A stretch of DNA of 64,000 nt from Deltaproteobacteria bacterium (GTDB lineage Bacteria > Myxococcota_A > UBA9042), in NCBI GenBank assembly GCA_020632665.1, contig JACKFC010000014.1:1-64000 (forward strand), read 5' to 3'. Below, in pieces: positions 43,419-52,993 of this stretch. Positions within the stretch are counted from its first letter, which is position 1. Each line of letters opens with the position of its first letter. The position numbers were made by a program, and so were the translations under genes. A model generated the notes under the pieces. That model searched no databases, was not told the DNA's origin, and worked only from the letters and a program-made list of their open reading frames with translations.

Positions 43419-45261
43419 GGATCCTCCGAGCGGTGGCCGGAGCGGACGAACGGCGCCGCTATCGCCCGATCAGCCTTGGGCTGTCGAGGCTCCTTCGTCA
43501 AGCGGTCATGGTTGGTGGCTGGCGATCTTGCTGCTCTGGTGGGCGTCGCGGGCAGCCACGGCGCTTTGGATGCCCGACGCGAGCGCCGCGACCTGGCTGC
43601 AATGGCTGGCAGGGGGCGCCCTCGACTGCTGCGAGCTCGTTTGCGTCGCGGCGCTGATGGCAGCGGGCCGTCCTTGGCGCGCCGTCGCTTCGGCGTGGGT
43701 GGTCGTCACGACGGCCTTGCGCGCGGTGAATCTGCTCCATGTGTTCGCGTTCGGCGGGCATCTGACGGCATCGGCGTGGGTCTGGGTGGATGCGGCACTG
43801 TGGCGATTCTATGTCCACAGCGGGCTTGCGCTGGCGGCCGGCGCGGCAGCAGGGGCCACGCTCTTTGCCTACCGAGCTGCGCGCCTCGGTGCGCGAGGGC
43901 GCCCGTGGACGGGTGGGCACGTTGCTTGGGGTGCGGGGGTGGTGATGTTGGCCGCGGCAGCGGGCGACCTGCATGCGCAGCACGGCGCAGCGACGCCGGT
44001 GGAGCGGTTGGTGACCGCCCTGCGGCACCTCGACGCGGCCGGAGCCGAGTTGAGTCCCCGCGCTCGCGACGATCTTGCGGCGATTGGCATCGGGCCATCT
44101 GCACGTGCGCCGGACGCGTCGGCCGGTTCGGCGCGTTGGGCCGTCTGGACGGTCGTCGAGTCGCTCGACGCCAGCGCGCCGCGGATCGCGCCACAGTTGG
44201 CCCGGCTCGGAGGCGCGGACTTCTCCGGCGTGCGGGCCTCGGCGCGGCCGACGCACCACGCTCTCTTGGCGGCCGCGTGCGGCGTGCTGCCGGCGACGTT
44301 TCCGCACGATACCCTCCCTGCTGCCATCGACGGTCGGGACTGCCTGCCGGGGCGGCTGCGGGTTGCAGGTTGGCGGGTCGAGGCGATGGTTGGCTCCTCG
44401 CTGAGCTTCACCGGCCTAGGCACGTCGTTGCGCCGGCAGGGCTTCGAAGACGTCGTCGGCTCCGATTCTTGGCCGCGGAGCGACACCGCAGCGGTACGCA
44501 CCGATTGGGGCGTGAGCGACCGAACCCTGTACCGCGCGGCGTTGGCGCGGCTCGACCGCGCGCGGGCCGCCGGTGAGCGCTTGTTCTTGCTCGTGGTCAC
44601 CAGCGACTCGCACGTCGCTTCCGGCGCCGTTGGCGATTGTCCGGCGCAAAGCGAGGTGCCTGCGTCACCCTGGGCGGTGGGCGTCCGCTGTGCCGCCGAC
44701 GCCGTGCTCGACTTTGCGCAGGAGCTCGAGGAACGCGGCCTGTCTCGTGAGGGTGCCCTCTTGGTCAGTGGTGACCACCCGCCGCCGGATGTGCCGGAAG
44801 TACGGTGCGCGCTCGGCGGCGCCGTGGTCGCTCGTTTCGGCGAGATGTTCGTGCGCCGGCTCGGTCTCGGCGCCGGAGCTGCGGATCCCACGGTGCATGC
44901 CGGCACGTTGGACCTGGGCGCGTCGTGGGCGAGTTGGCTCGGCATCCCGACCGACGTCGGCCTGGGGTGGCCGCTCGGGTCGCGGCCACGGGCGCATTGG
45001 TTGTTGGGCTCCGGCGACGCCGGCGCGGTGGCCGGTTGGACCACGGGCTTTGCCCACGAGGCCTCGATTGGCGCAGTACAGGCGGCCTGCGACCGTGGCG
45101 AGCCGTGGCCGCCTGGGCGTCCGACCGCGCCGTCGGCATGCGACGTGCTGGCGTTGTTCCGGCGACTCGATGCCGGCTTTCGTGCGGATGACAGCAGCGC
45201 GTCGTCTGCTACAGTTGGGGTTCATCCGGACCTCGCCATCGAGCCGGACGAGGGAGAGTGA
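43417..45261 (+). CDS. Second membrane sulfatase/LTA-synthase-like protein
   Basis: About 614 residues. Four to five N-terminal hydrophobic segments (WWLAILLLWWAS, WLAGGALDCCELVCVAALMA, SGLALAAGAAAGATLF, GAGVVMLAAAAG) precede a periplasmic domain. That domain has AVWTVVESLDAS near 243, RPTHHALLAAACGVLP near 272 with the presumed Thr nucleophile, LVVTSDSHVAS and LLVSGDHPPPD with metal-ligand Asp/His. The layout matches the protein at 3251-5335, but identity looks low. It lies just upstream of a Ser/Thr kinase gene with a two-base gap. The start is uncertain: ATG 43417 or 43408. The acceptor substrate is unknown. Confidence 0.7.
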   Translation: MDPPSGGRSGRTAPLSPDQPWAVEAPSSSGHGWWLAILLLWWASRAATALWMPDASAATWLQWLAGGALDCCELVCVAALMAAGRPWRAVASAWVVVTTALRAVNLLHVFAFGGHLTASAWVWVDAALWRFYVHSGLALAAGAAAGATLFAYRAARLGARGRPWTGGHVAWGAGVVMLAAAAGDLHAQHGAATPVERLVTALRHLDAAGAELSPRARDDLAAIGIGPSARAPDASAGSARWAVWTVVESLDASAPRIAPQLARLGGADFSGVRASARPTHHALLAAACGVLPATFPHDTLPAAIDGRDCLPGRLRVAGWRVEAMVGSSLSFTGLGTSLRRQGFEDVVGSDSWPRSDTAAVRTDWGVSDRTLYRAALARLDRARAAGERLFLLVVTSDSHVASGAVGDCPAQSEVPASPWAVGVRCAADAVLDFAQELEERGLSREGALLVSGDHPPPDVPEVRCALGGAVVARFGEMFVRRLGLGAGAADPTVHAGTLDLGASWASWLGIPTDVGLGWPLGSRPRAHWLLGSGDAGAVAGWTTGFAHEASIGAVQAACDRGEPWPPGRPTAPSACDVLALFRRLDAGFRADDSSASSATVGVHPDLAIEPDEGE

Positions 45262-45263
45262 CG

Positions 45264-46802
45264 GTGAACGGGCCTTTCCAAGCGCGTGTCTGCCCTGCCT
45301 GCGGCGAACGCCAAACCGGCCTGCGGTGCGTGTACGATGGATCGATCACCGTCGAGCGCGCGTACAACGAGCCGCGCGCGGCGTTGCCACTCGAATCCGG
45401 CAGCGAACTCGACGGGCGCTACGTGATCGGCTCCGTCATCGGTCGTGGCGCTTTCGGCGCCGTCTACGCCGCTGAACAGCTGTCGACGGGCCAGCGGGTG
45501 GCGGTGAAGGCCCTGCTCGCGACGCCTCATGGCGGGATGCGGCTGGCGGAACAGCGGTTTCGGAAAGAAGCGCGGGTCCTGGCCAAACTGCGCCACCCCG
45601 CGACCGTGCGCCTCTTCGACGTCGGACTCACCAGCAGCGGCAATCCCTACTTCGCGATGGAGTTGGTCGAGGGGCCGAACCTCGAGCAGGTGATGGCGAG
45701 CCGCAAGGCCGCCGGCGAACGCTTCACCGAGGCCGAGATCATCGACATCGTGGTGCCGGTCTTGGGGAGCCTCTCCGAAGCCCACGCCCTCGGCCTGGTC
45801 CACCGCGACCTCAAGCCGGCGAATATCATGCTCTCCTCGGTCGCGGATGATGGGTTGGTGGTGAAGGTCCTCGATTTCGGCGTGGTCCGGACCGAGGATT
45901 CGGACCTGACCGGGCGCGCGAGCGGCCTCGGTACGCCACGCTACATGAGTCCCGAGCAATGTCGGGCCGAATCGGTCGATGGGCGCTCCGATCTCTATGG
46001 CGTCGGCTGCATCCTCTATGAAGCGCTGACCGGCGAGGTGCCGTTCGCGGGTGGCAACGCGATCGAGACCATGTATGCCCACATGATGCATCCGGTGCCC
46101 GCGCCCGAGACCCGCGGCGCCACGGTCTCGGTTGGAATGGCCGTCGTCCTCGAGCGATCTTTGGCGAAGTCGGTCGACGAGCGGTTCGCGACCGCAGCCG
46201 AGATGCGCGCGGCCTTGGACGCGGTTCGGCGCGACCATTGGCGCGACCAACCGTCCACCACGCTGCTCTCCGTCTTCCGCGACGACGTCGAGTTCGACGA
46301 GAGCGGCGCCAGCGTCTTCGTCTCGCAGCAGATCACGACGGCGGTGCCGCGCCAGGGCACGTCCTCGGCGGAGGTTCCAAAGGGCTTACGCGAGACGCCG
46401 TTGGAGTCCGAGTTCGTGGCCGAGCGCGACCCCACCGAGCGGAGCTTGCCCCGGATCGACGACGCCATGCTCGAGGCGAGCGCCTCGCCGACTTCGCCCG
46501 AAGATCCGGGCTCGACGCGCGAAGATGACCTGACCAGCGGCAGCCAGGGGTTGGTGCGCTTGCCGAGTCCGAAAGTGCTCGAGGCGGCCATCGCAGCCCG
46601 AAATCGCGCCCTCGAAGCGCGCAAGCACGCCCGCAGCGACGCCGATACCCGCGTCGAATTCGACGAAGAGCGGCGTCGGAACGTGCAGGTCGCGCCGCCG
46701 AGCCGCGACGACATATCGGGACGCGGCCGCAAATCGCTCGGATCGAGCACGATCATGGGTACGGGCGTGCCGCATCGACGCAACGGCAACGACGACGCTT
46801 GA
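45264..46802 (+). CDS. Soluble Ser/Thr protein kinase with N-terminal zinc-ribbon-like motif
   Basis: About 512 residues. Residues 8-25 hold CPACGERQTGLRC, a small zinc-binding pattern. The kinase domain spans about 50-315, with the glycine loop IGRGAFGAVYAAE, Lys in VAVKALL, catalytic loop HRDLKPANIM near 181, DFGVVR near 206, and GTPRYMSPEQ before the C-lobe. The last 200 residues are acidic, low-complexity and end RNGNDDA. There is no transmembrane segment or extracytoplasmic sensor, unlike PASTA-type kinases. GTG 45264 is chosen over GTG 45258 because GGGAG is seven bases away. Its 3' end carries the -35 region of the htpG promoter. Confidence 0.87.
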   Translation: MNGPFQARVCPACGERQTGLRCVYDGSITVERAYNEPRAALPLESGSELDGRYVIGSVIGRGAFGAVYAAEQLSTGQRVAVKALLATPHGGMRLAEQRFRKEARVLAKLRHPATVRLFDVGLTSSGNPYFAMELVEGPNLEQVMASRKAAGERFTEAEIIDIVVPVLGSLSEAHALGLVHRDLKPANIMLSSVADDGLVVKVLDFGVVRTEDSDLTGRASGLGTPRYMSPEQCRAESVDGRSDLYGVGCILYEALTGEVPFAGGNAIETMYAHMMHPVPAPETRGATVSVGMAVVLERSLAKSVDERFATAAEMRAALDAVRRDHWRDQPSTTLLSVFRDDVEFDESGASVFVSQQITTAVPRQGTSSAEVPKGLRETPLESEFVAERDPTERSLPRIDDAMLEASASPTSPEDPGSTREDDLTSGSQGLVRLPSPKVLEAAIAARNRALEARKHARSDADTRVEFDEERRRNVQVAPPSRDDISGRGRKSLGSSTIMGTGVPHRRNGNDDA

Positions 46803-46826
46803 CAGCGGCGCCCGCTGTTCTTTGTT
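46798..46826 (+). promoter_or_regulatory. Candidate heat-shock promoter of htpG
   Basis: The element is CTTGAC, 13 bases, then GTTCTTTGTT, ending 48 bases before the htpG ATG. The CTTGAC part resembles the -35 of sigma-32 promoters (CTTGAA). The downstream part does not match CCCCAT, but it recurs at the hslVU leader with the same spacing. The -35 overlaps the stop codon of the upstream kinase gene. Confidence 0.5.
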
Positions 46827-46874
46827 CCTCCCCGCGAGGCGCGACCGGCTGGGGCGCCCGAATGGAGGGACACG

Positions 46875-48863
46875 ATGCAAGAGCAGAGCACGACCACGAC
46901 CACCACCGAGACGCGGGCATTCCAGGCCGAGACCGCCAAGATCCTCGATCTGATGATCCACAGCGTCTATTCGAATCGCGAAGTCTTTCTTCGTGAGTTG
47001 ATCTCGAACGCTTCGGATGCCATCGACAAGGTTCGCTTTCAGGCCCTAACCGATGCGGCGCTGCGCGACGCCGGCGACCACGACTACAGCATCGTCCTGC
47101 AGCCCGACGCCGAGGCCGGGACGCTGACCATTCGCGACAACGGCATCGGCATGACCTACGACGAGGTGATCGAGAATATCGGCACCATCGCCCGCTCCGG
47201 CACCGCAGAATTCGTCCGTCGCCTCGAGGAGGCGCAGAAGTCCGGCGATATGGCGCTGATCGGTCGGTTCGGCATTGGCTTCTACTCGGCGTTCATCGTG
47301 GCCGACAAGGTCGAGCTGCGCACGACCCGTCACGACGCCGACCACGGCGTGCGGTGGACCAGCGCCGGCGACGGCAGCTACGAGATCGAGCGGACCGCCG
47401 CTGGTTCGCGCGGAACGACCATCACGCTCTGGCTGAAGAAGGCGGGCGAAAGCGACGACGAATGGAAGGATTTCTCGCAGGCATGGGTCCTGCGTGACGT
47501 CGTCCGCCGGCACAGCGACTACGTCACCTTCCCGATCGTCCTGGAGACGCGCAAGGAGCCGGAGGCCGACACCGAGCAAGGTGGGGACGAGGCCGTGAGC
47601 GCCGATCCCGGTGTGGAGCGTGAGACGTTGAATCGGCAGAAGCCGCTCTGGGCCCGTGATCCGAAAGAGATCACCGCCGATGAGCACGCCGAGTTCTACC
47701 GGCACCTCACCCACGATTGGAACAAGCCCGTCGACCATGTGCACTTCTCTGTCGAGGGCATGCACAGCTTCACCGCGCTGCTCTACCTGGCCGAGCGCGC
47801 GCCGGCGGACCTCTACGCGCGGGAGGGCCGGCGCGGGCTCTCGCTCTACGTCCGCAACGTCTTCGTCATGGACCAATGCCGCGAGCTGCTGCCGGAATAC
47901 CTCCGCTTCGTCCGGGGCCTCGTCGACAGCCCGGACCTGCCGCTCAACGTCTCCCGCGAGATGGTGCAGGAAGACCGGCGGATCGGCGCGATCCGCAAGG
48001 TCCTGGTGAAGAAGCTGCTCGACCGCTTCGGCGTTTTCGCGAAGGAAGAGCGCGAGACCTGGGAGAAGGTCTGGTCCGAGGTCGGCCCGGTGCTGAAGGA
48101 GGCCTTCCATTACGAGCCGAACCAGCAGGACCGGCTCGAGCCGTCGCTGCTCTTCCGCACCACCCATGGGGATGGCTGGTCGAGCCTGGAGGAGATCGCC
48201 GAGCGGATGCAGTCCGGGCAGGAGGCGCTCTACTACCTCGTCGGCGACGACCTCGCGACGCTGCGGAACTCGCCGCACCTCGAGATCTTCCGCGAGCGCG
48301 CCGTCGAGGTGCTGCTGCTGACCGATCCGATCGATCACGTGGCGCTGATCAACATGCCGAAGCTCAAGGGCTTCGAGATCAAGGATGCGGCGGATCCGAG
48401 CATCGATCCCGCTTCGATTGGCGGCGAGGTCAGCGAGGCCGATTCGGCCGCCGACGACAAGGCCACCGCGGCGGACGAGGGCCAGCTCGAGGCGTTGGTC
48501 GCGGCGCTGAAGGAGCGGCTCGAGGAGTCGGTGGCCGACGTCCGCGTCAGCCAGCGCTTGCGTGGCTCGGCCGCGTGCCTGGTCGCGGGCCCGGACGCCC
48601 CGCCTCCCGCAGTCGAGCGGATGCTGCGCGCCATGGGCGAGGCAGCCCCCGAGCGCAAGCGGACCCTCGAGCTCAACGCCAACCACGCGCTCATCAAGCG
48701 CTTGGCGGCGATGTTCGCCGAGGATGCCGAGCAGCAGCAGATCGTCGAGATCGCGGAGCTCTTGGTCGATCAATCGCTGATCGCGTTGGGCGAGCGGCCG
48801 CGTGACGTGGCGGCCTTCGCGCGTCGCCTGGCCGACGTCGCCGGCGCGGCGGTTGGGGCCTGA
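46875..48863 (+). CDS. htpG: Molecular chaperone HtpG (Hsp90)
   Basis: A 662-residue Hsp90. The N-terminal GHKL ATPase domain has HSVYSNREVFLRELISNASD near 31-50, DNGIGMTYDE near 91-100 and GRFGIGFYSAF near 131-141. The middle domain has the catalytic-loop Arg region (NVSREMVQEDRRI), and the C-terminal dimerisation domain ends the protein. An acidic insert near 225-245 in the middle domain is not in E. coli HtpG. GGAGGG precedes ATG 46875. It folds or remodels client proteins in the cytoplasm and is normally heat inducible, consistent with the upstream element. Confidence 0.93.
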   Translation: MQEQSTTTTTTETRAFQAETAKILDLMIHSVYSNREVFLRELISNASDAIDKVRFQALTDAALRDAGDHDYSIVLQPDAEAGTLTIRDNGIGMTYDEVIENIGTIARSGTAEFVRRLEEAQKSGDMALIGRFGIGFYSAFIVADKVELRTTRHDADHGVRWTSAGDGSYEIERTAAGSRGTTITLWLKKAGESDDEWKDFSQAWVLRDVVRRHSDYVTFPIVLETRKEPEADTEQGGDEAVSADPGVERETLNRQKPLWARDPKEITADEHAEFYRHLTHDWNKPVDHVHFSVEGMHSFTALLYLAERAPADLYAREGRRGLSLYVRNVFVMDQCRELLPEYLRFVRGLVDSPDLPLNVSREMVQEDRRIGAIRKVLVKKLLDRFGVFAKEERETWEKVWSEVGPVLKEAFHYEPNQQDRLEPSLLFRTTHGDGWSSLEEIAERMQSGQEALYYLVGDDLATLRNSPHLEIFRERAVEVLLLTDPIDHVALINMPKLKGFEIKDAADPSIDPASIGGEVSEADSAADDKATAADEGQLEALVAALKERLEESVADVRVSQRLRGSAACLVAGPDAPPPAVERMLRAMGEAAPERKRTLELNANHALIKRLAAMFAEDAEQQQIVEIAELLVDQSLIALGERPRDVAAFARRLADVAGAAVGA

Positions 48864-48873
48864 ATTCGCTCGT

Positions 48874-50022
48874 TCAGCGGCCCAGGGCCTGGTCGTGGGC
48901 CCAATCGAGCCACGGCAGCAGCGCTTCGATGTCTTGCTGCTCGACCGTGCTGCCGCCCCAGATGCGCAGCCCTGGAGGCGCGTCGCGGTAGGCGCCGAGG
49001 TCGTAGCCGGCGCCGTTCTGCTCCAACAACGCGACGATCTTCTTCTGCAGCGCGCGCTGCTCGTCGGCCGAGGTCGAGACGACCGCCGGATCGGCGAAGA
49101 CCAGGCAGATGCTGGTCGACGAGCGCTGCGCCGGCTCGGGGGCCAGGAAGCGGTAGCGCGGGTTGCCGTCGATCCACGCCGCGACGGTGCTGAGGTTGGC
49201 CTCGGTGCGGGCGACGAGCGCGTCGAGGCCGCCGATCGACTCGGCCCATCGCAGCCCGTCGAGCGCGTCTTCGACCGCGAGCATCGACGGCGTATTGATG
49301 GTGCTGCCGCGGAAGAGATCGCCGTTCAGCTTGCCGCCCTTGGTCATGCGGAAAATTTTCGGCAGCGGCCGCGCCGGCGTGAACGACTCCAATCGGGCCA
49401 CCGCGCGCGGCGAGAGCGCGAGCATGCCGTGGGCCGCCTCACCACCGAGGACCTTCTGCCAGGACCACGTCACGACATCGAGTCGTGCCCAGTCGAGCCG
49501 CATCGCGAAGGCGGCGCTGGTCGCGTCGCAGATGACCACGCCCTCGCGCTCGAGCGGCACGAAATCGGCGTTGGGCACGCGGGCGCCGCCGGTCGTGCCG
49601 TTCCAGGTGAAGACGACGTCGCGGCTGCCGTCGACGACCGAAAAGTCCGGCAGGGCGCCGTATTCGGCGACGAAGGTCCGCGCATCGGCGAGCTTGAGTT
49701 GCTTGGTCACGTCCGTGATCCAGCCGCTGCCGAAGGATTCCCAGGCGAAGAGATCGACGCCACGGGCGCCGAGCATCGACCACATCGCCATCTCGACCGC
49801 GCCGGTATCGGACGCCGGGACGATGGCGAGGACCCAGTCCTCCGGCATGTGCAGCAGCGCGCGGCTGCGATCGATGACCTCGGCGAGTCGCGCCTTGCCG
49901 GTCTTGTGGCGATGGCTGCGACCGAGGAAGGCCTTGCTCAGCGCGTCGAGTGTCCAGCCGGGACGCTTGGCGCAGGGGCCGGACGAAAATTCGGGCCGGG
50001 CGGGAAGGCGATTGGGCTTCAT
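48874..50022 (-). CDS. serC: Phosphoserine aminotransferase (serC type 2)
   Basis: A 382-residue PLP enzyme that converts 3-phosphohydroxypyruvate and glutamate to phosphoserine in serine synthesis. It starts PARPEFSSGPCAKRPGW, typical of the second serC subfamily. It carries GRSHRHKTGKARL, a VTWSWQKVLGGE block with the PLP-binding Lys near 190, and RGSTINTPSMLAVED. The ATG overlaps the gcvP stop (ATGA), with GAGGAG upstream, so the serine and glycine genes are coupled. It converges on htpG with a ten-base gap. Confidence 0.88.
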   Translation of the reverse strand: MKPNRLPARPEFSSGPCAKRPGWTLDALSKAFLGRSHRHKTGKARLAEVIDRSRALLHMPEDWVLAIVPASDTGAVEMAMWSMLGARGVDLFAWESFGSGWITDVTKQLKLADARTFVAEYGALPDFSVVDGSRDVVFTWNGTTGGARVPNADFVPLEREGVVICDATSAAFAMRLDWARLDVVTWSWQKVLGGEAAHGMLALSPRAVARLESFTPARPLPKIFRMTKGGKLNGDLFRGSTINTPSMLAVEDALDGLRWAESIGGLDALVARTEANLSTVAAWIDGNPRYRFLAPEPAQRSSTSICLVFADPAVVSTSADEQRALQKKIVALLEQNGAGYDLGAYRDAPPGLRIWGGSTVEQQDIEALLPWLDWAHDQALGR

Positions 50023-52901
50023 GCGGTCTCCTCGGTGGCGAGCTCTTCCACCGTCGGGCAGGTGCAGACGAGGTGGCGATCGCCATAGGCATTGTCGACC
50101 CGGGCGACCGCCGGCCAGAACTTCGCAGCGGCGGTCTCCGGGCTCGGGAAAGCCGCGATCTCACGGCTGTAGGGGTGCTCCCAGGTGGACGCCGTGACCT
50201 CCGCAGCGGTATGCGGCGCGTTGCAGAGCGGGTTGTCGTCGGCGGGCCAGGTGCCGGCCTCGACCTGCTCGATCTCTGCGCGGATGGCGATCATCGCGTC
50301 ACAGAAGCGGTCGAGCTCTGCGCGCGGCTCGCTCTCGGTCGGCTCGATCATCAGCGTCCCCGCCACCGGCCAAGACATCGTCGGGGCGTGGAAACCGTAG
50401 TCGATGAGGCGCTTGGCGACGTCGTCGACCGTCACGCCAGATGTCTTCTTCAAAGGCCGCAGGTCGAGGATGCACTCATGGGCGCACAGCCCGTGCTCGC
50501 CACGGAAGAGGATCGGATAGTGCGGCGCGAGGCGCGCGGCGATGTAGTTGGCCGAGAGGATCGCCATTGCGGTCGCCCGGCGCAGCCCGTCGGGTCCCAT
50601 CATGCGGATATAGGCCCACGGGATCGGCAAGATTCCTGGGCTTCCGTAGGGGGCCGCCGAGACCGCCCCGACCGGCGCGTCGGCGTGGGTCGCGGGGTGG
50701 CCGGGCAGGTAGGGCTGCAGGTGCGCTGCGACACAGATCGGGCCCATGCCCGGGCCGCCGCCGCCGTGCGGGATGCAAAAGGTCTTGTGCAGGTTGAGGT
50801 GACAGACGTCGGCGCCGATCTCGCCCGGCCGGGCGAGCCCGACCATCGCGTTCATGTTGGCGCCGTCCATGTAGACCTGGCCGCCATGCTGATGCACGAC
50901 CTCGCAGATGGTCCGGATCCCCGATTCGAAGACGCCGTGGGTCGACGGATAGGTGACCATGACGGCAGCGAGCGTCTCGGCGTTGGCTTCGCATTTGGCA
51001 CGGAGATCGTCGAGGTCGACGTTGCCGTGATCGTCGCATTGCACAGCGATCACGCGCAGGCCGGCCATCACCGCGCTCGCCGGGTTGGTTCCGTGCGCCG
51101 AGGTCGGGATCAGGCAGACGTCGCGATGGCCTTCGCCACGCGCGCGGTGGTAGCCGACGATGGAGAGCAAGCCAGCGTACTCGCCCTGGCTGCCGGCGTT
51201 GGGCTGCATGCTGCACGCGGCGAATCCGGTGATGTCGCAGAGCCACGCCGAGAGCTGGTCGAGCAGCGCACGGTAGCCCTTGGTCGCCTGTGCCGGCGCG
51301 AAGGGGTGGACGTCGGCGAACCCGGCCCAGGTGATCGGCTCCATCTCGGCCGTCGCGTTGAGCTTCATCGTGCAGGAGCCGAGTGGGATCATCGCCTGGA
51401 CCAGGCTCAGGTCGCGGCTTTGGAGCCGCGCCAGCAGGCGGAGCATGTCCGTCTCACTGTGGCAGACGTGGAAGCACTCCTGCGGCAGCAGCGGGGCGTC
51501 GCGGCCGGCGGGCAGATCCGTCGCGCCAGGGCCGGACGCTGCGCTGGTGTCGAAGGCCGATCGGCTGGCGTCGAATACGGCGAGGATCGCGTCGATATCA
51601 GCAGATTCGACCGTCTCGTCGAGGCTGATCAGGACCGAGCCGTCGCCGCCGTCGCGCAGCAGCAGGCCACGACGTAGCGCCTCGCCGACGCGGGTCCCGG
51701 CGTCGCCGCCGCGGGGCCAGACCCGGACGGTGTCGAAGATCGCACCGGACTGGACGCGATGGCCGGCGCGCTCGAGCGCGGAGCGCAGGGCGACCGTCAG
51801 GCGTTGGATGCGCGAGGCGATCGCCGTCAGGCCCGCCGGCCCGTGGTACATCGCGTAGGCGACCGCCACGATCGCGAGCAGGACCTGTGCGGTGCAAATA
51901 TTGCTGGTCGCCTTGTTGCGCCGGATGTGCTGTTCGCGCGTCTGCAGCGCCATGCGCAGCGCCCGGTTGCCGTGGCGGTCGACCGAGACGCCGATCAGCC
52001 GTCCGGGGAGTTGGCGCTTGAGCGCGTCGCTGCAGGCGAGGAAGCCGGCGTGCGGGCCGCCGTAGCCCATGGGGACGCCGAAGCGCTGCATCGAGCCGAT
52101 GACGATGTCGGCTCCAGCGGCGCCGGGCGCACGCTGCACCACGAGGGCCAGCGGGTCGGTCGCGACGGTCAGCAACGCGCCTGCCTCGTGCAGGGCGGCA
52201 GCGACGGGCTCGACGGCGCGGATCCGGCCGTCGGTGGTCGGCGTCGCGAGCACCGCGCCGAAGACAGCCGCGTCGATCTTCCATGTCTCCGGCTCCGCGA
52301 CCTCCACCGCGACGCCGAGGCCGTCCGCTCGGGTGCGGATCACGGCGATCGTCTGCGGATGCAGCGCGGCGTCGAGCAGCAGCGTGCGCGCGGCCGATTT
52401 CGGTGGCGCGGCGCGGAGCATCATCGCCATGGCTTCAGCCGCGGCGGTGGCCTCGTCGAGCAGGCTCGCGCCGGCGACCGGCAGGCCACAGAGGTCGGCG
52501 ACGAGCGTCTGGAAGTTGAGCAGCATCTCCAAGCGGCCCTGCGAGATCTCTGCTTGATACGGCGTGTATTGCGTGTACCAGCCCGGGTTTTCCAGGATGT
52601 TGCGACGGATCACTGGCGGCGTCCGGGTGCCGTGATAGCCCTGGCCGTAGAAGCTCCGCAGCGCGCGGTTGGCGGCCGCGAGCGCCCGCAGTTCCTCGAG
52701 CGCCGTGGCCTCCGACGCGGCTTCCGGGATCGCCAGCGGGCGGTCGGTGCGGATCGCGTCCGGCATGACCCGCTGCAGGAGCGCATCCAAAGAGTCGACG
52801 CCGACGACCTCGAACATCGTCGCGAGGTCGGCTTCTCGTGGACCGATGTGTCGATCCTCGAAGTGGTCGTGGCGGGAAAATGCAGGCGTGGAGAGGGCCA
52901 T
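50019..52901 (-). CDS. gcvP: Glycine dehydrogenase (decarboxylating), P protein
   Basis: A 960-residue, full-length fused P protein of the glycine cleavage system that decarboxylates glycine and passes the aminomethyl group to the lipoyl H protein. The N-terminus has FEDRHIGPREAD and GQGYHGTRTPPVIRRNILEN. The C-terminal half has SMQPNAGSQGEYAGLL, SAHGTNPASAVMAG and the PLP-lysine block NLHKTFCIPHGGGGPGMGP near 705. ATG 52901 has GGAGG five bases upstream; an open frame to 53147 is not supported. No gcvT or gcvH lies nearby. It is co-transcribed with serC. Confidence 0.93.
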   Translation of the reverse strand: MALSTPAFSRHDHFEDRHIGPREADLATMFEVVGVDSLDALLQRVMPDAIRTDRPLAIPEAASEATALEELRALAAANRALRSFYGQGYHGTRTPPVIRRNILENPGWYTQYTPYQAEISQGRLEMLLNFQTLVADLCGLPVAGASLLDEATAAAEAMAMMLRAAPPKSAARTLLLDAALHPQTIAVIRTRADGLGVAVEVAEPETWKIDAAVFGAVLATPTTDGRIRAVEPVAAALHEAGALLTVATDPLALVVQRAPGAAGADIVIGSMQRFGVPMGYGGPHAGFLACSDALKRQLPGRLIGVSVDRHGNRALRMALQTREQHIRRNKATSNICTAQVLLAIVAVAYAMYHGPAGLTAIASRIQRLTVALRSALERAGHRVQSGAIFDTVRVWPRGGDAGTRVGEALRRGLLLRDGGDGSVLISLDETVESADIDAILAVFDASRSAFDTSAASGPGATDLPAGRDAPLLPQECFHVCHSETDMLRLLARLQSRDLSLVQAMIPLGSCTMKLNATAEMEPITWAGFADVHPFAPAQATKGYRALLDQLSAWLCDITGFAACSMQPNAGSQGEYAGLLSIVGYHRARGEGHRDVCLIPTSAHGTNPASAVMAGLRVIAVQCDDHGNVDLDDLRAKCEANAETLAAVMVTYPSTHGVFESGIRTICEVVHQHGGQVYMDGANMNAMVGLARPGEIGADVCHLNLHKTFCIPHGGGGPGMGPICVAAHLQPYLPGHPATHADAPVGAVSAAPYGSPGILPIPWAYIRMMGPDGLRRATAMAILSANYIAARLAPHYPILFRGEHGLCAHECILDLRPLKKTSGVTVDDVAKRLIDYGFHAPTMSWPVAGTLMIEPTESEPRAELDRFCDAMIAIRAEIEQVEAGTWPADDNPLCNAPHTAAEVTASTWEHPYSREIAAFPSPETAAAKFWPAVARVDNAYGDRHLVCTCPTVEELATEETA

Positions 52902-52993
52902 TGAGACCTCCGTCGGTGTCGCGTGAGCCGCGGCGGCGGGAGCGTAGCGCCGTGAGCGAGCCGCATCAATGGAGGCGGGCAGGGCGGTGGTCG

